DNA from: JBDXHU01 sp039989475
GTDB taxonomy: Bacteria; Pseudomonadota; Gammaproteobacteria; Pseudomonadales; Halieaceae
Assembly (NCBI GenBank): GCA_039989475.1
Contig: JBDXHU010000002.1
Location: 558,001-622,000 of the forward strand
Direction: 5' to 3'
Length of the DNA: 64,000 nucleotides
Shown piece by piece: positions 17,542 to 25,645 of this stretch. Under the pieces are notes generated by a model, which was given only the letters and a program-made list of their open reading frames with translations, was not told the DNA's origin and searched no databases. The position numbers and the translations under genes are program-made. Numbering within the stretch: the stretch's first letter is position 1; the number at the start of each line of letters is the position of its first letter.

Positions 17542-18024
17542 CACCAGATCCGTCCGGAGCCTTCTGACGGATGTGTTTACCTTCGTAATTGGCTCACTTT
17601 CACGCACCAGGAAAGACATTCCGGGCGCTAAATTCGTGAAGTAAGCTTTTAGCATAAGAAATTATATTTCACCGAAAATAACGGAAATACGCTCTATAAG
17701 GGAACTAATGTAATTATTTGCGTCCAAATACTGTAAACGTGTAGTTCTGGGTGAAAATCGAGCCCAGGCGCGAAGCAGGCGCCCTCCCTCTCAGCATTCA
17801 GGGGCAAGCCTTCTATTTGATGCGCGGCGCAAGCTCACATACCAGGACCAAAGCGGGCCTGGAAGAACGCACAGATATAAGGGGAGGGGGCTGCACAGTG
17901 CTAACGAGACCCCTGTGAATGGCAGGGAATGGCGGGGAAGGACGCCCCAGAACTACCAGAATCCAGTGCAACTATATCTCTCATAGCACTGATATATAAA
18001 GAAATTATATACTTAAAGTAGTTT
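17069..18024. repeat. 14-bp inverted repeat pair bracketing the right part of the island
   Basis: The 14-mer AAACTACTTTAAGT at 17069-17082 is the exact reverse complement of ACTTAAAGTAGTTT at 18011-18024. Each copy contains one TTAAAGTA octamer. The right copy ends at the base before the stop codon of the EEP gene. Confidence 0.6.
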
Positions 18025-18903
18025 CTACTCTGAACCAGTTGCCGCAAGCGCCTGGTTTTGACCCGGGTCAGGCTGCACCGTGGCACTCAGGGTTACCACC
18101 AGTCCATTATGATCCGAACTGCCGGTGGCCAGCGTGTGACTTGAGATTACCGTCAAGCCGCGGGTCAGAATATGATCAAGTGGGTTATCAAGCACGGTAA
18201 TGCGCTGATCGTCGGTAAAAGTGACGCTATCAAGCCCATAATTGCTCATCAGGCTACCAAGTTCTGCCTGCCGGGCATCGCTCCAGGTGTTGAAATCGCC
18301 GGCCAGGATCAGCGGACCCTGATGTTGCTCTATATGGGTGCCGATATCTGCCAGCTGCTGCTGCAAAGGCCTGGCTGTAAAGGTGAAATTCACCCCGTGC
18401 AGGTTGATAACCAGCAAATTATTGCCATTATCGACCGGGAAATGGGTAATTGCCGTGGCTTTTGGGGTTCGAAGCCAGGGTTCGCGGTGGCTGAGAGCGC
18501 ATTTGCCAGCCGCAGGCACTCGACTCAAGGTCATCACGCCACTTGTCAACGTATCTGTGCGATAGCCGGCTGCGAAGATGCCAAAGTGTGCTTCCAGGCC
18601 GTTTACAGCCACAGGCCGCTCCAGAGTGGCTTCCTGCAGCAATATCAGGTCAGCTTCCTGGGTGAGGACCGATAGATCCTGGTCCCAGCCAATTTCGCTG
18701 GATTTTTTGATATTCCAGTTGGCCAGTCTGATATGGTCGTGGCGCAGCTGTGGCCCGGCTTGCCTGGGGGCAACACTGATTCCTGCACCAGGCACACAGG
18801 CTGGCGCAACAGAGAGGAGATCAGATTCGGCGGCTGCAGGCGCCTGCAGGCAGGCAAAGGCCAGCGATGCAGTCAGGCTGAAGCCGGTGAAACGCGTGGT
18901 CAC
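18025..18903 (-). CDS. Exported endonuclease/exonuclease/phosphatase (EEP, DNase I-like) family protein
   Basis: A 292-residue protein with a signal peptide (SLTASLAFACLQAPAAA). The EEP fold is supported by IRLANWNIKKSSEIGW (the catalytic Asn), DLILLQEATLE (metal-binding Glu), VINLHGVNF, LILAGDFNTWSDA (Asp and Asn) and the C-terminal pair DNPLDHILTRG and GSSDHNGLVVTL (catalytic Asp-His). All active-site residues appear intact. Relatives include DNase I, sphingomyelinases and inositol-phosphate phosphatases; substrate cannot be told. With the S1/P1 nuclease across the gap it makes a pair of exported phosphodiester-cleaving enzymes, which might serve nucleic acid or lipid phosphate scavenging (inference). 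Confidence 0.88.
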   Translation of the reverse strand: MTTRFTGFSLTASLAFACLQAPAAAESDLLSVAPACVPGAGISVAPRQAGPQLRHDHIRLANWNIKKSSEIGWDQDLSVLTQEADLILLQEATLERPVAVNGLEAHFGIFAAGYRTDTLTSGVMTLSRVPAAGKCALSHREPWLRTPKATAITHFPVDNGNNLLVINLHGVNFTFTARPLQQQLADIGTHIEQHQGPLILAGDFNTWSDARQAELGSLMSNYGLDSVTFTDDQRITVLDNPLDHILTRGLTVISSHTLATGSSDHNGLVVTLSATVQPDPGQNQALAATGSE

Positions 18904-19654
18904 GGCAATTCCAGGAGCAAAGAGGCGCGCAGTATAGCGACGTAGAAGCTAGAAAGCATCTGAGCTTTATCTATTAATACACATTAGATAGACATGGTAA
19001 GGCGCTGTAATATCTACGATATGTGCAAGTTAACCCGGTTTCTGGCTTGTAGAATTTCGTTCCAGGGCAGCCTGGCAGGAGGCGGTCCGGCAAGAACCCT
19101 GTCTTCACAGGCTTTTATATCTAACTGCGCATAATATATATTATGTTAAATAGTATATCTGGATACGGATCGAGGTTACGTTATTCAGTGGTATTCAGGG
19201 CAAATAGCGGAATTTCGCCCCTATCCCCCAGCCCGCTGAGTATTCCACGGCAACCCCGCCGGGGGTTCCAGTATCGACGGCGCCCGGGGGCCGGAAACTG
19301 CACTCACCCTGTATCCAGCTGCTACCCGTCTCCGATTACTCTTACTGGCTCGGTTTTACTCGCACCAACCGTTGTGATCAAGCGACTCCGGCGCAGTAGG
19401 TACAGTGATAGCCCCCTGGCATAGCCTGACTCAATAACCCGACTCAATTGCCCGGCTAGATTTATGTCTGGGAGCGGGGCACATAACTTAATATTTTACT
19501 TTAAGTCTATCTATTCCTTTACATTTCAGTGTGTTGAACACTTTATCTCGAATCTCTATAGATATAGCTAGAGACTGCGTTAACTGCTTCTTACAGGCAT
19601 CCGAGCCCTATTTACGTTACTATAGCGCCTCCTGAACAAGCTCCAGACCTGACC
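18904..19654. other. 750-bp gene-free stretch upstream of arfB
   Basis: No convincing gene was found; the 93-codon plus-strand frame at 19143-19424 is low-complexity and lacks a ribosome site. AT-rich patches flank a GC-rich middle. It holds a 16-bp perfect palindrome (19130-19145), a small hairpin AACCCC/GGGGTT near 19255 and one TACTTTAA octamer (19497-19504). The promoter of the plus-strand arfB gene probably lies in the last 150 bases. Confidence 0.5.
19130..19145. repeat. 16-bp perfect palindrome
   Basis: CATAATATATATTATG reads the same on both strands. It sits in the centre of a gene-free region, between the start of the EEP gene (minus strand) and arfB (plus strand), about 225 bases upstream of the former. 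Such a site could be a dimeric repressor operator or simply AT-rich chance. Confidence 0.5.
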
Positions 19655-20071
19655 ATGCTGACCATTAGCGAGCACCTGGCCCTGCCAGACCACGAAATCG
19701 TGTTCCAGCCGATACGCGCCCAGGGTGCCGGCGGCCAGAATGTGAACAAGGTCTCTACCGCAGTTCATTTGCGTTTCGACATTGCCGCCTCGTCTTTGCC
19801 GGATGAGGTCAAGGCCCTCTTGCTGCGCTATGCCGACCAACGCATCTCCAGCCAGGGCATTATCGTTATCAAGGCCCAGCAACACCGCAGCCAGGAAAAA
19901 AACAGGACCGAGGCCCGGGAACGCTTGCGCGAATTAATCCTGGCCGCCACCGCCAGGCGCAAGGCGCGCCGCCCTACCCGGCCTACCCGGGGCTCCCAAC
20001 GCCGGCGTATGGACAGCAAGACGCGCCGGGGCAAGACCAAGTCCCTGCGCAACAAGAAGCTGGATTACTGA
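19655..20071 (+). CDS. arfB: Alternative ribosome-rescue factor ArfB (YaeJ)
   Basis: A 138-residue peptidyl-tRNA hydrolase that frees ribosomes stalled on mRNAs lacking a stop codon. The catalytic GGQ motif is present in RAQGAGGQNVNKVSTAVHL near residue 27. There is no codon-recognition domain, and the C-terminus is a strongly basic tail (KARRPTRPT to KTKSLRNKK) that in this family inserts into the empty mRNA channel. Length equals the E. coli protein (140). It is followed after one base by the YdjM-like gene, so these genes are probably co-transcribed. Confidence 0.94.
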   Translation: MLTISEHLALPDHEIVFQPIRAQGAGGQNVNKVSTAVHLRFDIAASSLPDEVKALLLRYADQRISSQGIIVIKAQQHRSQEKNRTEARERLRELILAATARRKARRPTRPTRGSQRRRMDSKTRRGKTKSLRNKKLDY

Positions 20072-20072
20072 T

Positions 20073-21071
20073 ATGGACCCAGTCAGCCAGGCCGTTCTGG
20101 GCGCCGCCGCGCCGAAGTCAGTCGCACCGCCTGAACATGCTGGCATGGCCTGTTTGTTGGGAGCGTTGGCAGGCATGGCCCCGGATCTCGATATATTGAT
20201 CCGGTCCTCCACAGATCCCCTGCTGTTCCTTGAATACCACCGGCAATTTACCCACTCGCTGTTTTTCATCCCCATCGGCGGCTTTATCTGTGGCTGGCTG
20301 TTTTACCAGCTATTTGCCAAACGCCGGGGGCTGAGCCTGCGCACCAGTGTGCTCTATTCCACCCTGGGCTATGCCACCCATGCGCTGCTGGACGCCTGCA
20401 CCACCTACGGCACGCAATTGCTGTGGCCTTTCACCGACCAGCGCTTCGCCTGGAACACGGTGTCGGTGATCGACCCGATATTCACCCTGCCTCTATTAGT
20501 CCTGGTTGCACTGTCCGTATGGCAACGCCGCGCTACCCTGGCCCGCGTGGCCCTGCTGTGGGCCATCGCCTACCCCAGCCTGGGCATGATTCAGCGCGAC
20601 CGTGCCGAGGCCGCTGGCTGGGAACTGGCCCGAGAGCGCGGCCACCAGCCCCTGCGGCTGGAAGCCAAGCCCAGTTTCGCCAACGTGCTGCTGTGGAAGA
20701 TCGTCTACGAGACAGAAGATCGCTACCATGTGGACGCGATCCGCGTTGGCCGGGACAGCCGTGTTTATCCCGGCGACTCGGTGCGGCGGCTTGATACGGC
20801 CCGGGATTTTCCCTGGTTACAGGCCGACAGCCAGCAGGCCATCGATCTCGAGCGCTTTCGCTGGTTTTCCAATGGCTATGTGGCCGTGGACCCACGCAAT
20901 CCAAACCGGGTCACCGATATTCGCTACTCTTTACTGCCTAACCAGATCGCGGGACTTTGGAGCATCGAGTTGGCAGCGGACGCCAGCCCGGGCGCGCACG
21001 TAAGTTATGTAGCTTCCCGCGACGCCAGCGACCAGGTGCTGGGCCAGTTCCGTATCATGCTGTTTGAATAA
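20073..21071 (+). CDS. YdjM-like inner-membrane metal-dependent hydrolase family protein
   Basis: A 332-residue membrane protein. The N-terminal half shows the family pattern: MDPVSQAVLGAAAP, GALAGMAPDLDILIR, HRQFTHSLFFIP and HALLDACTTYGTQLLWPF, with conserved His/Asp residues that probably bind a metal, among roughly four or five membrane spans. The C-terminal 130 residues (from about WELARERGH) are soluble. E. coli YdjM is LexA-regulated and its role is unclear. No LexA box was seen here. It lies between arfB and an APC permease, with single-digit gaps, probably in one operon. Confidence 0.82.
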   Translation: MDPVSQAVLGAAAPKSVAPPEHAGMACLLGALAGMAPDLDILIRSSTDPLLFLEYHRQFTHSLFFIPIGGFICGWLFYQLFAKRRGLSLRTSVLYSTLGYATHALLDACTTYGTQLLWPFTDQRFAWNTVSVIDPIFTLPLLVLVALSVWQRRATLARVALLWAIAYPSLGMIQRDRAEAAGWELARERGHQPLRLEAKPSFANVLLWKIVYETEDRYHVDAIRVGRDSRVYPGDSVRRLDTARDFPWLQADSQQAIDLERFRWFSNGYVAVDPRNPNRVTDIRYSLLPNQIAGLWSIELAADASPGAHVSYVASRDASDQVLGQFRIMLFE

Positions 21072-21091
21072 TCTGATTGAAGCTGACACCT

Positions 21092-22384
21092 ATGGGTAAA
21101 TTCAAACCGTCGACCGCGGCTGCGGTCGTGATCGCCAACATGATCGGCACCGGCGTGTTCACCAGCCTGGGCTTTCAGCTGCTGGAACTGGAGTCCGGTT
21201 TCGTACTGCTCATGCTGTGGGCGGTGGGCGGACTGGCCGCTCTCTGCGGCGCCCTTAGCTACGCTGAACTGGGCGCGGCCCTGCCCCGCTCAGGCGGCGA
21301 ATACAACTTCCTCTCGGCTATCTATCACCCCGTGGCGGGTTTTATCTCCGGCTGGGTGTCGGCCACGGTCGGGTTTGCCGCACCCACTGCACTGGCCGCG
21401 CTCACCTTCGGTAGCTACCTGGGCTCGGTGTTTCCCGCCCTGTCACCGCTGTGGTTAGCGACCGTGCTTATTGTCAGCCTGACCCTGGTTCACTGCAGTA
21501 GCCACCGCCAGTCCGGTGGCGCCCAGAGTCTGCTGACCTTGCTCAAGCTGGCCCTGATCCTGGGTTTCTCGCTGGTGGCGATACTGTTGGCAGACAATCC
21601 CCAGCCCATTGTCTTCTCCCCTGTCACCGGCGATGGTGAATTGTTGCTGAGCGGTGCATTCGCTATATCATTAATTTATGTTAATTACGCATTTTCGGGC
21701 TGGAACGCGGCCACCTATATCAGCGGTGAACTTGAAGAGCCACAACGTCACCTGCCGCGTGTCCTGTTTATCAGCACCGCCCTGGTCGCCCTCGCCTATC
21801 TGATGCTCAACTATGTGTTCCTGTCGGTGGCGCCGGTGGACGCCATGGCAGGCAAGGTTGAGATCGGATATATCGCCGCACAGTATGTATTCGGTGCGGC
21901 CGGCGCTGACATCATGGGTGTGCTGCTGGCCTTGCTGCTGATTTCCACAGTGAGCGCCATGATCCTGGCAGGCCCCCGGGTTCTGCATGCGATCGGCGAA
22001 GACTTCCCCCTCTTTAATCTGTTGGGGAAAACCAACAGCGACGGCGTCCCGGTGCGGGCGATCCTGTTACAGGCTGGCATCAGCCTGCTATTCCTGTGGA
22101 CCTCGTCCTTTGAAAGCATCCTCATCTTCGCCGGCGCTACCATGGCGCTGAATACCTTTTTCGCTGTGTTGGGTGTGTTTGTCCTGCGCTGGCGACAGCC
22201 GGATCTGCCGCGGCCTTACCGCACCTGGATGTATCCCCTCCCCCCTCTGTTGTTTCTGGCTATCACCGGCTGGACACTTCTATATACTGTGCTGCAGCGG
22301 CCGGCGGAGGCCTGGATGTGCCTGGGGATAATCCTGTCCGGAGCCGCGTTCTATAAAGTCAGTATTGTGTTGGGAAATCGTTAG
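21092..22384 (+). CDS. APC-superfamily amino-acid permease
   Basis: About 430 residues from ATG 21092 (TTG 21077 is possible) with around twelve membrane spans. The first span carries the APC substrate-binding loop in VVIANMIGTGVFTSLGFQL. LSYAELGAALPRSGGEYNFL and the unwound sixth-span region (INYAFSGWNAATYISGELEE-like) also fit. It transports amino acids or related cations across the inner membrane. The particular substrate is not readable. One base separates its stop from the acyl-CoA dehydrogenase start, suggesting co-expression and possibly a catabolic link. Confidence 0.85.
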   Translation: MGKFKPSTAAAVVIANMIGTGVFTSLGFQLLELESGFVLLMLWAVGGLAALCGALSYAELGAALPRSGGEYNFLSAIYHPVAGFISGWVSATVGFAAPTALAALTFGSYLGSVFPALSPLWLATVLIVSLTLVHCSSHRQSGGAQSLLTLLKLALILGFSLVAILLADNPQPIVFSPVTGDGELLLSGAFAISLIYVNYAFSGWNAATYISGELEEPQRHLPRVLFISTALVALAYLMLNYVFLSVAPVDAMAGKVEIGYIAAQYVFGAAGADIMGVLLALLLISTVSAMILAGPRVLHAIGEDFPLFNLLGKTNSDGVPVRAILLQAGISLLFLWTSSFESILIFAGATMALNTFFAVLGVFVLRWRQPDLPRPYRTWMYPLPPLLFLAITGWTLLYTVLQRPAEAWMCLGIILSGAAFYKVSIVLGNR

Positions 22385-22385
22385 T

Positions 22386-23546
22386 ATGAATTTTGAGCTC
22401 GCGGAAGAGTTCCGCATGTTAAAAGAACTGGTCGGCAACTTCGTCAATGACCACCTGTTACCACTGGAGCCCGCCGTGTTGGCGCGTGAAGCCGCCGGTG
22501 AAGGCGCCCACATCACCGCCGAGGAGCGCACACAGCTAAATGCCGTCTCCCAGGAATTGGGGCTGTGGGGGCTGGATGCGCCTGAGGATGTCGGCGGCAT
22601 GGACCTGCCCGCCGTTGCCCTGGTGGGCGTCAATGAGGAAATCGGCAAATCCATGGTGCCCTATGTACTGCCACCGGATTCGCCCAACCTGCGCATGCTC
22701 GACGCCACTGTTAATGACACGCAGCGAGAGCGCTACCTGGCGCCCTATGTGCGTGGCGAAACCATTTCGGCTATTGCAATCTCTGAGCCCGGCGCCGGCT
22801 CGGACCCGGCGGCGATGAAGAGCACTGCCCTGCGGGATGGCGACAACTGGGTGTTGAACGGTCGCAAGATCTGGATCACCCGCGCTAACACCGCGGATCA
22901 TTTCATCACCATGGCCTGCACCGACAAGGCCAAGGGTGCCCGTGGCGGCATCTCCGCCTTCCTGGTGGACAAGGATGCCGAGGGCCTCAACATCGCCCGC
23001 GAAATTCCCATGCTCGGTGGCAACAGCACCTATGAGATCGAATTCAATGATTGCCGGCTGCCGATCGACGCCCTGCTCGGTGAAGAGGGCCAGGGCTTCG
23101 CGCCGATGCAACTGCGCCTGTCCACCCGGCGCCTGGAGATGTCCACCTGGTGTATCGGTATCGCCCAGCGCGCCCACGAAATGCTGCTGGAGTTTGCACC
23201 ACAACGCAGCACCTTTGGCTCAGCACTGTCAGAAAAGCAAACCATACAAAACTGGATTGCGGAGGCCGAGCGCGATATTCACAGCGCCCGGCTGATGGCC
23301 TACCACACCGCCTGGAAACTCGATAACAAAGAGTCGGTGCGGCGCGAAATTTCCATGCTCAAGGCCCATGCCACCGAGATGGCCTGGCGCACAATCGATA
23401 GAGCCATGCAGGGTTTTGGCGCGATGGGTATGACCAAGGAATTGCCCCTGCAGCAGATGGCCAACGAAGTCCGCCTGATGCGCATCTATGACGGCCCCAC
23501 GGAGATCCACAACTGGGTGGTGGCCAGGGACCTGTTGCGCGGCTGA
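22386..23546 (+). CDS. Acyl-CoA dehydrogenase, ACAD10/11-like
   Basis: A 386-residue FAD enzyme that introduces a double bond into an acyl-CoA. FAD/substrate motifs are clear: AIAISEPGAGSDPAAMKST, WVLNGRKIWITRANTADHF and EIEFNDCRLP. The C-terminal active-site loop reads MRIYDGPTEIHNWVVARDLL; here Asp occupies the place of the usual catalytic Glu (YEG), as in ACAD10/11-like members. The helix GSALSEKQTIQNWIAEAE is conserved. Substrate chain is unknown. The start ATG at 22386 is one base after the permease stop; the reading frame extends upstream but that would overlap the permease. Confidence 0.88.
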   Translation: MNFELAEEFRMLKELVGNFVNDHLLPLEPAVLAREAAGEGAHITAEERTQLNAVSQELGLWGLDAPEDVGGMDLPAVALVGVNEEIGKSMVPYVLPPDSPNLRMLDATVNDTQRERYLAPYVRGETISAIAISEPGAGSDPAAMKSTALRDGDNWVLNGRKIWITRANTADHFITMACTDKAKGARGGISAFLVDKDAEGLNIAREIPMLGGNSTYEIEFNDCRLPIDALLGEEGQGFAPMQLRLSTRRLEMSTWCIGIAQRAHEMLLEFAPQRSTFGSALSEKQTIQNWIAEAERDIHSARLMAYHTAWKLDNKESVRREISMLKAHATEMAWRTIDRAMQGFGAMGMTKELPLQQMANEVRLMRIYDGPTEIHNWVVARDLLRG

Positions 23547-23833
23547 CTAGTGGGCGGCGCCCTGCCTGGCAATGCGGTCGATATTGGGCATGCTCCCCCG
23601 CATATGCGCTTGTGACAGGCGCTGAGATTTGACCAGCACTGCGCCGGGTGGACCACAAAGCAGTGGCACGCCCGGCTAATGACAAAATGCTATAAGAAAG
23701 TACTCTTTATAAACCAAAAGTTATTGTCTCTCTGCTCAGGCTTGATCGCATAATGGGACCGGCCAGGCTGCCCAACAGCCACATTCATTGACCAGAACCA
23801 CCAACGATCCAAGCATAACTATAAGGGACGGTA

Positions 23834-24391
23834 ATGAAACGACACTACTATATTAGCAATGACCTCGACGACCTTGACCACGTCGAAGAGGAACTGGAAA
23901 ACGCTGGCGTTGCCACGCCGCAAATGCACGTGTTAAGCCGGGACGACGCCGGTGTGGCGAACCGCCCGCACCTGCATCCGGTGGAAGCGGTCTTAAAGAA
24001 GGACGTGGTACGCGGTACCGAAATTGGCGCCATGATTGGTGCCGTGGGCGCCGTGATAGTGCTCGCTGTCGCCTACTTTAGCGGCGTCACTGAGACGGTC
24101 GGCTGGGTGCCCTTTGTGTTCCTGTCGGTTATCGTGCTGGGCTTTTGCACCTGGGAAGGTGGCCTGTTCGGCATCCAGGAGCCGCATGCCGACTTCGTCC
24201 GTTTCCAGGACGACCTGGACGCGGGTAAGCATGTGTTCTTTGTCGATGTCGATGCTGACCAGGAGGCTGCGCTGGCGCGCATAACGGCCGCCCACCCTGG
24301 CCTGCAAGCCGCCGGTGAAGGCGAAGCCACGCCTGGCGTGGTGGTTGAAGCGCAAAAGAAATTTCATGACGCGATGCAAACTCTGCCCTAG
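23834..24391 (+). CDS. Small two-span membrane protein of unknown function
   Basis: 185 residues, with a good ribosome site (AAGGGACGG). The N-terminal 60 residues form an alpha/beta-looking soluble part (HYYISNDLDDLDHVEEELE, then PQMHVLSRDDAGV). A glycine-rich membrane hairpin follows: GTEIGAMIGAVGAVIVLAVA and WVPFVFLSVIVLGFCTWEG. The soluble C-terminus (FFVDVDADQEAALARITAAH) could pair with the N-terminal domain as a duplicated ferredoxin-like module. The pattern recalls stress-related 'general stress protein 17M-like' membrane proteins, but this is a weak resemblance. It is monocistronic, with a strong terminator after it. Confidence 0.72.
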   Translation: MKRHYYISNDLDDLDHVEEELENAGVATPQMHVLSRDDAGVANRPHLHPVEAVLKKDVVRGTEIGAMIGAVGAVIVLAVAYFSGVTETVGWVPFVFLSVIVLGFCTWEGGLFGIQEPHADFVRFQDDLDAGKHVFFVDVDADQEAALARITAAHPGLQAAGEGEATPGVVVEAQKKFHDAMQTLP

Positions 24392-24410
24392 GCAGAATCA
24401 CTGTGGAACA

Positions 24411-24440
24411 AAAAGGGGATGCATCGCATCCCCTTTTTTT
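24411..24440 (+). terminator. Rho-independent terminator
   Basis: An inverted repeat AGGGGATGC / GCATCCCCTT with a three-base loop is flanked by A-rich sequence on the left and a run of seven T on the right. It closes the small membrane-protein gene and may also serve the convergent SDR gene in the other direction because the A-run mirrors the T-run. Confidence 0.92.
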
Positions 24441-24454
24441 ATTCCTTTGAAAAA

Positions 24455-25147
24455 CTACCAGGGCAGGCCACTGCCATCGTAGGTGACAAAACTGCCGCTA
24501 TCCGAGTTGGTGGCCCCTTCGATGACCTGCAACATGCCCGTAACTGACTGCTCAGTAGTGATCTGGGCGCCCTCTCCTCCCATATCAGTCTGCACCCAGC
24601 CAGGGTGCATGGCGAGCACCGTGATTCCACGATCCCTTAAATCCATCGCTGCTGAGCGCAGCACGGCATTAAGCCCGGCCTTGGACGCGCGGTAGCTATA
24701 GAGTCCGCCGTCGCTATTGCCGGCGATGCTGCCCAGGATGCTGCTCATACCAACAATAAGTTTTTTATCGCCGGCCGCGACATGCTCGGCAAAGGCCTGG
24801 ATCATCAAGGCCGGGGCAACGGTGTTGATATTCATCACCCGCAACAACTTGTCCTGGGTCAGCGCACCGAGGCTGGCGCAATCATCGCCGAGGACACCGG
24901 CATTAAGTATCAGCAGATCTATCGTCCTGCCAGTCAAGAACTGGGCCAGAGCGACAACAGCCTCCGCATCACTGACATCCAGTGCATGAACTTCGATCCC
25001 GCTGTGCGCAGACGCCAAGTCATTGAGTGCGACGGCAGTTCCGGGTTCCCGACAACAAGCGATGACATCCCAGCCTTGCGCTGCATATTGCTGGACGAGT
25101 TCAAGGCCCAGCCCCCGATTAGCTCCTGTGATAAGTGTGCTTGGCAT
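24455..25147 (-). CDS. Short-chain dehydrogenase/reductase (C-factor-like SDR)
   Basis: 230 residues. The Rossmann dinucleotide motif TGANRGLGLELV is at the N-terminus, NAG in LLILNAGVL near residue 80, catalytic Ser in IVGMSSILGSIAG and the YxxxK pair in YSYRASKAG near residue 150. The ending (HPGWVQTDMGG) is typical of classical SDRs similar to Myxococcus CsgA/C-factor. The substrate is unknown. It is a single gene flanked by terminators on both sides. Confidence 0.88.
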   Translation of the reverse strand: MPSTLITGANRGLGLELVQQYAAQGWDVIACCREPGTAVALNDLASAHSGIEVHALDVSDAEAVVALAQFLTGRTIDLLILNAGVLGDDCASLGALTQDKLLRVMNINTVAPALMIQAFAEHVAAGDKKLIVGMSSILGSIAGNSDGGLYSYRASKAGLNAVLRSAAMDLRDRGITVLAMHPGWVQTDMGGEGAQITTEQSVTGMLQVIEGATNSDSGSFVTYDGSGLPW

Positions 25148-25202
25148 AATCTGTTTCCTGGACAGGCTGTGTTGTCCTTCATGCTTTGTCGGCGCACAAA
25201 GT

Positions 25203-25230
25203 TGAAAAGGGCGCCGTAGCGCCCTTTTCA
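25203..25230. terminator. Bidirectional hairpin between SDR gene and cytochrome oxidase operon
   Basis: A 12-bp perfect inverted repeat, TGAAAAGGGCGC and GCGCCCTTTTCA, with a four-base loop. It lies 19 bases downstream of the last cox gene (minus strand), where it probably ends the cox transcript. T-runs are short (four bases on each side). Confidence 0.75.
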
Positions 25231-25249
25231 GGAGTAGTGATAAAGGGCG

Positions 25250-25633
25250 TCAGTGTTCAAGCATATGCGCCGGCGGCTTCGGTAACTGGGTGATATCCTG
25301 GCCCATCCAGACATCGCGCATGAGGAATGTCCAGTCGGCCTCAATAGCCATAATGCCGATCAGCACTAACAGACAGAGTGGCGGTAAAAGAATCGCTGCG
25401 GCCAGCGCCATGCGCTCCCACCACATATGCATGAAGATGGCCGTAATAAAGCCTGCTTTTAGCATCATGAAGATCAGGATCAGACTCCAGCGCAGGTAGC
25501 CTTCAAAGTGGTAGTAGTCCACCGCGTAGGACATGCCGCTGAGAATGAACAGCAGGACCCATATCCTGAAATAAACACCCAGCGGGTGTTCCTGGTGCTC
25601 TACGTCAGCCGCGTGTGCTTGTGCATGTTCCAT
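25250..25633 (-). CDS. Cytochrome c oxidase subunit IV (prokaryotic, CyoD/CtaF-like)
   Basis: A 127-residue inner-membrane protein with three hydrophobic segments (FRIWVLLFILSGMSYAVDYY, WSLILIFMMLKAGFITAIFM, LAAAILLPPLCLLVLIGIMA). It resembles the small subunit IV that stabilises bacterial heme-copper oxidases. A short His-rich N-terminus (EHAQAHAADVEHQEHPLG) precedes the first span. Last gene of the ctaB-coxBAC operon, 12 bases after subunit III, followed by a hairpin. Confidence 0.85.
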   Translation of the reverse strand: MEHAQAHAADVEHQEHPLGVYFRIWVLLFILSGMSYAVDYYHFEGYLRWSLILIFMMLKAGFITAIFMHMWWERMALAAAILLPPLCLLVLIGIMAIEADWTFLMRDVWMGQDITQLPKPPAHMLEH

Positions 25634-25645
25634 GGCGTAGCTCCC

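Larger units (their letters stand above)
16160..18010. other. 1.85-kb non-coding island with alternating AT- and GC-rich blocks
   Basis: No reading frame here looks like a protein; the longest (16672-16878 on the minus strand, 68 codons) lacks a ribosome site or recognisable motif. Short AT-rich blocks (near 16200-16290, 16580-16675, 17065-17165, 17430-17545, 17640-17750, 17970-18020) alternate with GC-rich blocks. Five exact copies and one near copy of TTAAAGTA/TACTTTAA lie in the AT-rich blocks, with one more at the 18011-18024 boundary. It may be decayed sequence, a set of small RNA genes or a regulatory island. Function is unknown. Confidence 0.6.

Noticed and set aside
16160..18010. Integron cassette array
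   Set aside because: Alternating blocks and one GTTAGGC near 17252 suggested attC sites, but no paired inverse cores, no cassette reading frames and no integrase were found.
17901..18086. 60-codon minus-strand frame overlapping the end of the EEP gene
   Set aside because: Shares DNA with the EEP C-terminus in another frame and has no recognisable features.
19143..19424. 93-codon plus-strand frame in the arfB upstream region
   Set aside because: Low-complexity Arg/Pro/Ser sequence, no ribosome site, begins inside an AT-rich palindrome.
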